From: Streptomyces sp. 1-11
Lineage (GTDB): Bacteria; Actinomycetota; Actinomycetes; Streptomycetales; Streptomycetaceae
Assembly: GCF_007176755.1 (NCBI RefSeq)
Contig: NZ_BJTV01000002.1
Span: 310,655-374,654 of the forward strand
Reading direction: 5' to 3'
DNA: 64,000 bases
The number at the start of each line of letters is the position of its first letter. Positions within the stretch are counted from its first letter, which is position 1. Below are positions 8,779-16,400 of this stretch, one piece after another. A program made the position numbers and the translations under genes. The notes below the pieces were generated by a model, which was given only the letters and a program-made list of their open reading frames with translations, was not told where the DNA came from and made no database searches.

Positions 8779-9474
8779 ATGAGCGAGCCCGGTACCCCTG
8801 CGGTCGTCTTCGATCTCGACGGAACGCTGGTGGACAGCGAGCCGAACTACTACGAGGCGGCCCGGCGGACCCTCGCCGAGCACGGCGTGCCGGACTTCAC
8901 CTGGACGGAGCACGAGGGCTACGTCGGTATCAGCACCTGGGAGTCCGCCGTCCTCTGGCGGGAGCGCTACGGCCTGCGAGCGTCGGTGCGGGAGCTGTTC
9001 GAGGCGACGAACCGGCGCTATCTGGAGCTGGCCCGCACCGGCACGCGCGCGTACCCGGAGATGCGCAAGTTCGTGGAGCTGCTGGCCGCCGAGGGCGTGC
9101 CCACGGCCGTGGCCTCCGGTTCCTCCCTGGAGGCCATCGAGGCGATCCTCGCCGGCACCGGCCTCGACGCCCAGCTGCGCACCGTCGTCTCGGCCGACGA
9201 GGTGCCCCGCGGCAAGCCCGCCCCCGACGTCTTCCTCGAGGCCGCCCGCCGGCTCGGCGTGGCTCCGGCCGGCTGCGTGGTCGTCGAGGACGCGGCACCG
9301 GGCGCGGCGGCGGCACACGCGGCCGGGATGCGCTGCATCGCCGTCCCGTACGTCGCCGCACAGGCCGACGCGCCGGAGTTCGCCACGGCCGCGCTGCTGG
9401 TGCGGGGCGGCCAGGCCGAGTTCACGGCCCAGTCGGCGTACGCGTGGCTCACGGAGACGGCCGGCCCGCGCTGA
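8779..9474 (+). CDS. HAD-superfamily phosphatase (beta-phosphoglucomutase-like)
   Basis: The 231-residue protein has HAD motif I FDLDGTLVDSEPNY with nucleophile Asp12 and acid-base Asp14, motif II in VASGSS, motif III Lys in GKPAPDVFLEAARRLGV, and motif IV VVVEDAAPGAAAAHAAGM. The helical cap follows motif I directly, as in subclass I phosphatases and beta-phosphoglucomutases. The substrate cannot be assigned. ATG 8779 is preferred because it puts the FDLDG motif at the usual depth; ATG 8767 is four codons upstream. It follows the Lrp gene by about 20 bases and may be cotranscribed. Confidence 0.88.
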   Translation: MSEPGTPAVVFDLDGTLVDSEPNYYEAARRTLAEHGVPDFTWTEHEGYVGISTWESAVLWRERYGLRASVRELFEATNRRYLELARTGTRAYPEMRKFVELLAAEGVPTAVASGSSLEAIEAILAGTGLDAQLRTVVSADEVPRGKPAPDVFLEAARRLGVAPAGCVVVEDAAPGAAAAHAAGMRCIAVPYVAAQADAPEFATAALLVRGGQAEFTAQSAYAWLTETAGPR

Positions 9475-9539
9475 GCCGGGCCGGGTGTTCCCGGGGCGGG
9501 CGAAGCCGCTCCCGGCGTGCGCCGGACCGGACGGCTGCT

Positions 9540-9545
9540 TAGCGT
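9540..9545 (+). promoter_or_regulatory. Leaderless -10 hexamer of the MFS exporter gene
   Basis: TAGCGT ends six bases before the ATG at 9552, so the transcript probably starts at the initiation codon. No ribosome-binding site is present. Confidence 0.5.
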
Positions 9546-9551
9546 GACCCC

Positions 9552-11054
9552 ATGACCACAGTCCAGGCAGGGCCCGCCCCCGACGACCGGCGGTGGAAGG
9601 CGCTCGGGGTCTGTCTGACGGCGGGGTTCATCTCGCTGCTCGACACCTCGATCGTGAACGTGGCACTGCCCTCGATGGAGCACGGACTGGGCGCCTCGGA
9701 GGCCGCCCAGTCCTGGGTGGTCTCCGGGTACGCCCTGACCTTCGGGCTCGCACTGGTCCCGGCGGGCCGGCTGGGCGACATGCGCGGCCGGCGCCAGGCC
9801 TTCCTGCTCGGGCTGGCCCTGTTCACGGTGGCCTCGGCGGCCTGCGGACTCGCCCCGGGGCCGTCCTGGCTGGTGGTGTTCCGGCTGATCCAGGGCGCGG
9901 CGGCGGGCATGGTCGCGCCCCAGACATCGGGACTGATCCAGCAGATGTTCCAGGGCTCCGAACGGGCCAGGGCCTTCGGGCTGCTCGGCAGCGTCATCGG
10001 GGTCTCGACGGCGGTGGGGCCGCTGGCGGGCGGCGTGCTGATCGACGCCGTCGGCACCACGGAGGGATGGCGCTGGGTGTTCTTCGTGAACCTGCCGATC
10101 GGGGTGGCCGCCTTCGCCGCCGGCCTGCGGCTGCTCCCGCGCTATCCCGCGACCGCCGGCAAGCGGGAGACGTTCGACCTGTTCGGCGTGCTGCTCCTCG
10201 GCTGCGGGGTGCTCGCGCTGATGCTGCCGCTGGTGCAGGAGCAGCAGTGGACCGGGCGGCTGAAGTGGGCGCTGCTGCCGGTGGCGGCGCTGCTGCTTGG
10301 CGCGTTTTGGGCGTGGGAGAGACGGCAGGGGCGGCTCGGGCGGGCTCCGCTGGTCGACCTGGAGCTGTTCGCGCTGCGGTCGTTCACGCTCGGCGCCCTG
10401 ATCAGCCTCACCTACTTCGCGGGCTTCACCACGGTCTTCTTCGTCTACACGCTGTTCCTGCAGAACACCGTCGGCTACAGCGCGCTCGCGGCGGGCCTGA
10501 GCGTGCTGCCGTTCGCGGCGGCCTCGGCGGTCGGCGCGGCCGCCGGGGGCCGGCTGGTGGTGCGCTTCGGCCGCAGGCTGGTCGTCATCGGGCTGGGCGG
10601 GGTGGCGCTGGGACTGCTCGGGGTGGTGGTGGCGGTGCAACTGGTGCCGGGGCGCAACGTGGGCTGGGCGACGGCGCTGCCGATGCTCATCGGCGGGATC
10701 GCCTCCGGTCTGACGGTCTCCCCCAACACGACCCTCACCCTCACCCGGGTCCCCGTGCACCGGGCCGGCGCGGCCGGCGGTGTCCTCCAGACGGGCCAGC
10801 GGGTCGGCTCGGCGGCCGGGATCGCGGTGGTGGGCGCGGTGTACTTCGCGCACCAGGCCGAACACGGGCAATCCGGCACCGCCATCCAGATGGGACTGCT
10901 CACCGCCGTCGGGATCATCATGATCGCGCTGACCCTCGCGGTCGCGGACATGCGCGAGCGCCAGGCGCACCCCGGCCCGACGTGGGCCGCGGACCGCGTC
11001 CGGCGGGGCTCCGCGGAGGGCGGCGCTGAGGAACCGGTCCGGCCCGGGTCCTGA
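9552..11054 (+). CDS. DHA2-family (14-helix) MFS drug exporter
   Basis: The 500-residue membrane protein matches the EmrB/QacA type of major-facilitator H+ antiporter. It has LDTSIVNVALPSME in helix 1, the motif A loop GRLGDMRGRRQAF, and the motif C antiporter segment GSVIGVSTAVGPLAGGVLI, with fourteen predicted helices overall. The ending is hydrophilic. It would export a hydrophobic toxin or metabolite. A -10 element sits just before the ATG, implying leaderless expression. No TetR or MarR regulator is adjacent, unlike many relatives. Confidence 0.9.
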   Translation: MTTVQAGPAPDDRRWKALGVCLTAGFISLLDTSIVNVALPSMEHGLGASEAAQSWVVSGYALTFGLALVPAGRLGDMRGRRQAFLLGLALFTVASAACGLAPGPSWLVVFRLIQGAAAGMVAPQTSGLIQQMFQGSERARAFGLLGSVIGVSTAVGPLAGGVLIDAVGTTEGWRWVFFVNLPIGVAAFAAGLRLLPRYPATAGKRETFDLFGVLLLGCGVLALMLPLVQEQQWTGRLKWALLPVAALLLGAFWAWERRQGRLGRAPLVDLELFALRSFTLGALISLTYFAGFTTVFFVYTLFLQNTVGYSALAAGLSVLPFAAASAVGAAAGGRLVVRFGRRLVVIGLGGVALGLLGVVVAVQLVPGRNVGWATALPMLIGGIASGLTVSPNTTLTLTRVPVHRAGAAGGVLQTGQRVGSAAGIAVVGAVYFAHQAEHGQSGTAIQMGLLTAVGIIMIALTLAVADMRERQAHPGPTWAADRVRRGSAEGGAEEPVRPGS

Positions 11055-11132
11055 GGCGGGAAGCGGAGAAGCGGGACGCGGAGGGGACCACGGCCGAGCG
11101 CCGTCCGGGCCGTGCCGTGACGCCCGGCCGCG

Positions 11133-11177
11133 GATCGACGGACCGGCCGGGGATCGACGGACCGGCCGGGGATCGAC
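11133..11177. repeat. 19-bp tandem repeat, 2.4 copies
   Basis: GATCGACGGACCGGCCGGG occurs head to tail at 11133-11151 and 11152-11170, and seven further bases continue a third copy. It lies in the convergent gap between the MFS gene and the LysR-like gene. The unit contains the self-complementary CCGG and could form alternative short stems. Confidence 0.85.
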
Positions 11178-11226
11178 CCCGAACTGGACCGGCCAGGGAA
11201 CGGGAGCGAGGCGCGCAGAAGTCGCC

Positions 11227-11310
11227 CCCGCTTGGCGACGGCGGTCTACGACTCACGGCGCGGCTTGCCCCGCTTGGCGACGGCGGCCTACGACTTGCGG
11301 CGCGGCTTGC
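11227..11310. repeat. 42-bp tandem duplication spanning the 3' end of the LysR-like gene
   Basis: Bases 11227-11268 and 11269-11310 are near-identical 42-bp copies differing at three visible positions, and about ten bases of a further copy follow. The stop codon of the minus-strand gene (11288-11290) lies in the inner copy. The outer copy preserves a second set of the same closing codons (GKPRR then a stop), so the duplication does not alter the current protein. Confidence 0.85.
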
Positions 11311-12076
11311 CCCGCTTGGCCGGCTTGCCGCCTCCGGAGCCGGTCCGGCCCCGCGCGGTGCGGCTCGCGGGCTTCGAGCCGGCCGACTTCCCGGCCGCCG
11401 GCTTCTGGCGGCCGCCCCCCTGCTGGGGCCGCCCGCGCCTCTGCTCCGCCTCGGCCTTCTCCGCCGAACGGCCCCGCGTGCTGTTGACGGTGCGGCCGCG
11501 GACGATGCCGATGAAGTCCTCCACCAGGTCGGTGGTGGCCTCCTCGGGCCAGGACAGGGCGACGCTCGACTGCGGCGCGTCGGTGACGGGCCGGTAGGTG
11601 AGATCCCTGCGGTGGTAAAGCCGGGCCAGGGACTGCGGGACGATCAGCAGGCCGACCCCGGCCGCCACCAGCTCGACGGCGTCGGGCGTCGTCGCGGGGC
11701 GTTCGAAGGCGGGCTCGCCGGGCGGGGCGGCCCAGTCGAAGACGTCGTCCAGGGGGTGGAACACGACCTCGTCGGCGAGGTCGGCCAGGGCCACCTCGTC
11801 GGCCGCCGCGAACAGGTGGTCCCTGGGCACGACGACCACCGTGGCCTCCGTGTACAGGGGGATCGCGCTGAAGTACGTGCGGTCGACCGGCAGCCGGACG
11901 AAGGCCGCGTCCGCCTCTCCCGCCCGCAGCAGCCCGGGCGCCTCCGGGGCGGGGACCTGGAGCAGGGTGAGCGGGATGCCGGGCAGGCGCTCCCGCCAGA
12001 TCCGCACCCACTTGGCCGGCGTCACTCCGGGGACGTACGCGAGCCGGAACGACGGTGATTCCTCCGAGCCTGTCAC
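11288..12076 (-). CDS. LysR-type effector-binding domain protein lacking the HTH, basic tail
   Basis: A 262-residue protein whose residues about 8-190 form a LysR substrate-binding domain (FRLAYVPGVTPAKW, then DAAFVRLPVD, VVVVPRDHLF and VAAGVGLLIVPQSLARLY). The usual N-terminal winged helix is missing, and only 58 bases separate its start from the divergent gene, so no HTH can be encoded upstream. Residues about 200-262 are a Lys/Arg/Ser/Gly-rich tail (GRTGSGGGKPAKRGKPRRKS) that could bind nucleic acid. It is paired divergently with a DUF5997 gene. Its role is unknown; a ligand-sensing cofactor is one possibility. Confidence 0.8.
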   Translation of the reverse strand: MTGSEESPSFRLAYVPGVTPAKWVRIWRERLPGIPLTLLQVPAPEAPGLLRAGEADAAFVRLPVDRTYFSAIPLYTEATVVVVPRDHLFAAADEVALADLADEVVFHPLDDVFDWAAPPGEPAFERPATTPDAVELVAAGVGLLIVPQSLARLYHRRDLTYRPVTDAPQSSVALSWPEEATTDLVEDFIGIVRGRTVNSTRGRSAEKAEAEQRRGRPQQGGGRQKPAAGKSAGSKPASRTARGRTGSGGGKPAKRGKPRRKS

Positions 12077-12134
12077 CAGGCCAGGCTACCGGCCGTGGTC
12101 GGCCGCCCCGCACCCGGCCGATACCCTTGACCTC

Positions 12135-12527
12135 ATGAGTTCGCAGCAGAGCACCCAGACGATGAAGCCCGCGACCGCGGCGAAGAAGCTGGGTGTGTAC
12201 CTCCCCGCCACCCCCGCCGAGTTCCAGCAGGGTGTGGTCACGCGCGCCGAGCTGAACGAGCTGCAGGCCGACCCGCCCGAGTGGCTGCGCGCGCTGCGAG
12301 CGGACGGTCCGCACCCGCGTCCGGTGGTCGCCGCGAAACTCGGCGTGTCCATCTCGGGTCTCGCGCGCGCCGGCGTCACCGAGGCGCTGACCACCGAGCA
12401 GATCGAGGCGCTCAAGCAGGAGCGGCCCGAGTGGCTGGAGAAGGAGCGCGCCACCCAGGCCGAGGTCCGCAAGGAGGGGGCTCGGCTCAAGAGCATCAAG
12501 AAGGAGAAGGACGCGCCGGACGCCTGA
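12135..12527 (+). CDS. DUF5997 family protein
   Basis: The 130-residue protein begins MSSQQSTQTMKPATAAKKLGVYLPATPAEFQ and contains the segments PEWLRALRADGPHPRPVVAAKLGVS and EALTTEQIEALKQERPEWL that characterise the actinobacterial DUF5997 family. Alternating charged helices and a Lys-rich end suggest a small helical protein, perhaps nucleic-acid associated, but no function is known. TACCCT at 12122-12127 ends seven bases before the ATG, consistent with a leaderless message. It diverges from the HTH-less LysR-type gene. Confidence 0.8.
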   Translation: MSSQQSTQTMKPATAAKKLGVYLPATPAEFQQGVVTRAELNELQADPPEWLRALRADGPHPRPVVAAKLGVSISGLARAGVTEALTTEQIEALKQERPEWLEKERATQAEVRKEGARLKSIKKEKDAPDA

Positions 12528-12556
12528 GCCGGCTGACGCCCCCGGCCCCGCGGGCG

Positions 12557-12579
12557 TTGTCAGTGGCCTCCCCTACAGT
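12557..12579 (+). promoter_or_regulatory. RecA-independent DNA-damage (PafBC-type) promoter of the MoxR operon
   Basis: TTGTCAGTG (12557-12565), exactly eight bases, then TACAGT (12574-12579) matches the published actinobacterial damage promoter TTGTCRGTG-N8-TAnnnT at every fixed position. It also fits the Streptomyces recA form TTGTCAGTGGC-N6-TA. This element is recognised with the PafBC activator in mycobacteria. The ATG of the first operon gene lies 38 bases past the -10 element, with GGGGAGG at 12607-12613. I found no other perfect match in the window. Confidence 0.8.
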
Positions 12580-12617
12580 TCGCGTCAGTTGATCACTGCG
12601 CGTGCGGGGAGGCATGT

Positions 12618-13472
12618 ATGGGGTGGGTGGCCGCCGGCGACTACGAGATCGCCCTCGACGGCGGGAAGGTGGTGTGCCGCAACGCGGCCGGGCGCCGGCT
12701 GAAGTCCGTGCCCGCGAAGCTCGCCGACGATCCCGCGGTCACGGGTCTCAGGCAGCTCGCCGAGTGGCTGGAGCGGCACGAGCGGCAGTGCCTGGCCGAC
12801 GTGGAGCGGTGGATGGTCCGCTCGCTGCCGGTGCCGCTCGCCGCAGTCGCCCGGGTGTGGCCGGATCCCGCCTGGCAGACCGTCCTGCGCGACCTCGTCG
12901 TCACCGGTGACGACGGCCGGGTCGCCGGTTTCCTGCGCGACGCCGGTCCCGAGCGCGGTCTGGGCCTGGTGGACCTCGACGGCGACACGGTGCGCATCAC
13001 CCCCGAGCTCGTCCGCATCCCGCACCCGGTCCTCCTCGAAGACCTGGAGGAATTGCGCGAGTTCGCCGTCGAGCTGGGCGTCGAGCAGCGCGCCCGGCAG
13101 CTCTTCCGCGAGGTCTGGCACCGTCCGGCCGGCACCGGCGACGGCGCCACGCAGGTGGAGGAGTACGCGGGCGGCTCCTACAAGGAACTGCGCTTCCTGC
13201 ACGGCCGGGCCGCCCAGCTCGGCTACCGCGTGCGCGGCGGGAACGCGGTGTGCGCCGTCTTCGAGGACGGACAGATCGTCGAGGCCCGCGTGTGGGTCGG
13301 CGACTACGACGGCTACGAGGAGACCGAGACCGGCGCGCTGGTGTGGGCCGACGCCGCCGGGCGCCTGCTGGAACTCGGCCAGGTGGGTCCCGTCGCCTGG
13401 TCGGAGGGCATGCGGATGGCGGCCGCGCTGTACGCCGGGCGGGACGTCGAGGACGAGGAGCGCGCGGCATGA
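12618..13472 (+). CDS. DUF4132 domain protein, first gene of the MoxR-vWA-SWIM operon
   Basis: The 284-residue protein is essentially a free-standing DUF4132 domain. Its opening (GDYEIALDGGKVVCRNAAGRRLKSVP) and the following RSLPVPLAAVARVWPDPAW and YKELRFLHGRAAQLGYRV segments correspond to the C-terminal domain of YehI-like proteins, where the domain is normally at the end of a much larger chain. No enzyme function is established. A damage-type promoter precedes it and GGGGAGG lies upstream of the ATG. Its TGA overlaps the ATG of the next gene (ATGA at 13469), so stoichiometric translation is likely. Confidence 0.85.
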   Translation: MGWVAAGDYEIALDGGKVVCRNAAGRRLKSVPAKLADDPAVTGLRQLAEWLERHERQCLADVERWMVRSLPVPLAAVARVWPDPAWQTVLRDLVVTGDDGRVAGFLRDAGPERGLGLVDLDGDTVRITPELVRIPHPVLLEDLEELREFAVELGVEQRARQLFREVWHRPAGTGDGATQVEEYAGGSYKELRFLHGRAAQLGYRVRGGNAVCAVFEDGQIVEARVWVGDYDGYEETETGALVWADAAGRLLELGQVGPVAWSEGMRMAAALYAGRDVEDEERAA

Positions 13473-16400
13473 CGGCCACCACCATCACCGGGTACGACGA
13501 GGCCACCGCGGCCGCGCTGCTGGACGCCGGCGCCGTTCTGCCGCCCGGCAGCACCGCCCGCGAGGACGCCGACGGCCTCACCGTGCGCACCTACGGCCAC
13601 CCCGCCCTGGGCGAGCGCAGGGTCGTGCGCCTGGTGCCGGGCACCCTCGGCGAGGCCGAGGACCTGGCGCTGGAGTTCATCGGGCTGGCCCGCGAGCCGG
13701 AAGCGCCGGAAGTCGGTCAGGTGCGCAAGGAGACGCTGGGCTTCCCGGCGTGGGCGCTGGTGAACGACCCGGCGAACGGGCACCACGCGCTCGCCCTGGT
13801 CAAGGACGTCGAGCGGCTGGCCCGGCAGGCCAAGTCCCGCCCCGGCCACGCCAAGGACGGCTTCGAGGCGCTCGGCGAGCGGCTCGGGCGGGCCGTGCCG
13901 CACTTCCTGCCGACGTTCTACGAGCAGGCCGCGCGGGTCTTCCTGCAGCACGAGAACACCACCTACGCGGCCGCCTTCTTCGGCAAGGCCCGCGAGGCCG
14001 AGCGGGTGCACGCGCTCGCCGTCGACGAGGAGCGGCAGCGGGCGGTGTTCCTGGAGTTCGCCTTCGCGGGCGCGCTGACCGTGAAGGCGCTCAAGGAGCA
14101 TGTGAAGGACCTGGCCCGGCGGCTCGACCCGGCCGCCGCGTGGGCGCAGTTCCGGCAGCTCACGGTGGAGCGCTGCGCCGCCGGGATGCCGCCGTACGCC
14201 TCGCTGCCGCAGGACGCGCGCGGGCTGGTCAGAGCGGCGGGGCTGGACCGGGACGCCGAGGAACGGTCCCTGGTGGCCGACCTGCTGGCCTCCCCCGCCG
14301 CGGTGCGCGCGCCCGCCTCCTTCTGGAGGTCCTACCGCGGGGTCCTGTCCGACCTCGCGGAGCGGCAGCCGGCCGTGCGGGCGCGGCTGCTGGAGATCAT
14401 GCCCGCCGGACTGGGCCGGGAGGTCGAGGACGACGAGTTCTGGCTGACGCTGCTCGCCGAGTGCGGGGCCGAGCGGCTGCTGACCGACCCGGAGGCGGCG
14501 CGGGAGCACGCCGTCGAACCCGCCGACTGGCTGGGCCGCTGGGCTTACTTCCGCAAGCACGGCGGGTCCTTCTCGCGCCGCTCCCCGGCCACCCTGGCGC
14601 TCGTCGCGCGCATGGCCGGGCCGCTGCGGGCGGCCGGCCGGCCCGTGGACCTGTTCACCGGCCGCTGGCACGCCGGCGCCGATCTCGACCTGCTGGACCT
14701 GTGCGCGGCGGAAGGCGTACCGCTCGCCACGCCGGGACCGCAGGTGAGTGCGTACCTGCCGCTTCCCGGCTGGCTGAAGGACGACCGGGCCGGCCGCCGG
14801 GACCTGGTGGCCGTGGCCGCCGACCCGCGGTTCCGCCCGCTGCTGCACCGGGCCCTGGAGGCGGTCGGCCGGGACAACACCGGCGCCGCCCTGCTGAAGA
14901 CGGTCGCCGCGCACCCGGTGCTGCGCGGCGTGCTGCGCGAGTGGCTCGACGAGGCCGCCGGGCGGTACACACGCGCGACGGGGCTGCCCGGCGCCCGTGC
15001 CGCGCTCGACCGGCTGCGGCCGTTCCGGCCGGTGGCCGCCGACGTCGCACCGGACGCCGTCGCCCTGGTCGCCGGGCACGCGGTGGCTCCGCTGCTCGGC
15101 CGCACCCTGCGCGCCGGCATCCTGGACGAGCTGGGCTGGCCGGCCCTCGACGAGGCGCTGGCCCTGCTCGGCGCCAACATCGGGGCCGGGAGGCGCGAGG
15201 ACGCCACGCCGACCGTGCACGAGGCCTGGCCCGCCCTGGTCCTGGCGAACCGTCACAAGGCGGTGGTGGTCGGCCCCGACGAGGTCCTGCTGGAGCACGA
15301 CCTGCGCCTGCCCGCGGGGCTGAACCGCTGGGAGCGCCCGTGGTGCCGGTACGTGGACAGGGAACTGCTGGTCATGTGGCGGCAGGACGGCAAGCAGCAC
15401 GGCTACTGGTCGGCCCGCCCCACCGAGGTGTTCACCCTCGGCGGCGAGCAGCTGCCCTCCTACCGGTACGGCAACGACGCCGGCGACCCCTCGATCCCGC
15501 TGCCCGGCGGCGGCCGTGCCACCGGCGGACGTGCGCTGCACGCCGGGGACACCGTGCTGCCGCCGAGCCGCGCCGTGATCGGTGACGGCACCGTGCTGTG
15601 GCGCCGGGGCAGACAGGGGCGGGAGACGGTGTGGCTGGAGTACGACCCGGTCACCGGCACACATGGCCGCGCCTCCCTGCCCGCACTGCTGCGGTCGGGC
15701 ATCCGGGACGGGGCGTCCCTGCTGACCGGCCTGTGCGAGGTGCTGCCGCTGCAACCCGGCCTCGAGGCGAGCCCGTTCGGCACCGACGGCACGGTGCTGG
15801 GCCGCTGGGTCCGCGTGGAGGGCGAGGGCGACCGGGCCCGCAAGGTCGCCGGCACGCCGGACGGGCGCACCGTCTCGGTACCGGCCGGACCCGACGGCCG
15901 TTCGGACCTCACGCCGGTCGGGGCGCTGCGGCTGCCCGGCGGCGCCGAGCCGGTCGTCGCGCAGAGGCGCGGCCAGGCCGTGCTGTTCGCCGCCGACGAC
16001 ACCTCGGCGGGCGGCGAACTGGGCTGGGTGACGCCGGGTGACGATCGCGGCAGCGAGTTCGCCGCCGGAACGCGGCTGGTGCCGCCGCTGGCCTTCTGGC
16101 ACGCGCTGCGCCCGCGTGACGAGGCCGGCTCGGCCGTCCTGCGCTCGCTGAGCGACGAGCGGACGGCCGGGCTGCTGGGGGACACCGCCCGGGCGCTGGC
16201 GGAACGTCAGGAGGCCGTGGCACGCGCCGGTTCGGACGCGGCCGCCCGGGCAGCGGTGCCGGCCGCGGACGAGGTCGCTCTCGGGGCCGTCGCCCGGGCG
16301 CTGCCCGGCTGCGCCGACGGCCGGCTGCTCACGGGCGTCACCGGACTGGTCCGGGTGGCGCTGCGCCTGACCGAGTCGGCCGCCGCCTTCGCGACGCCCG

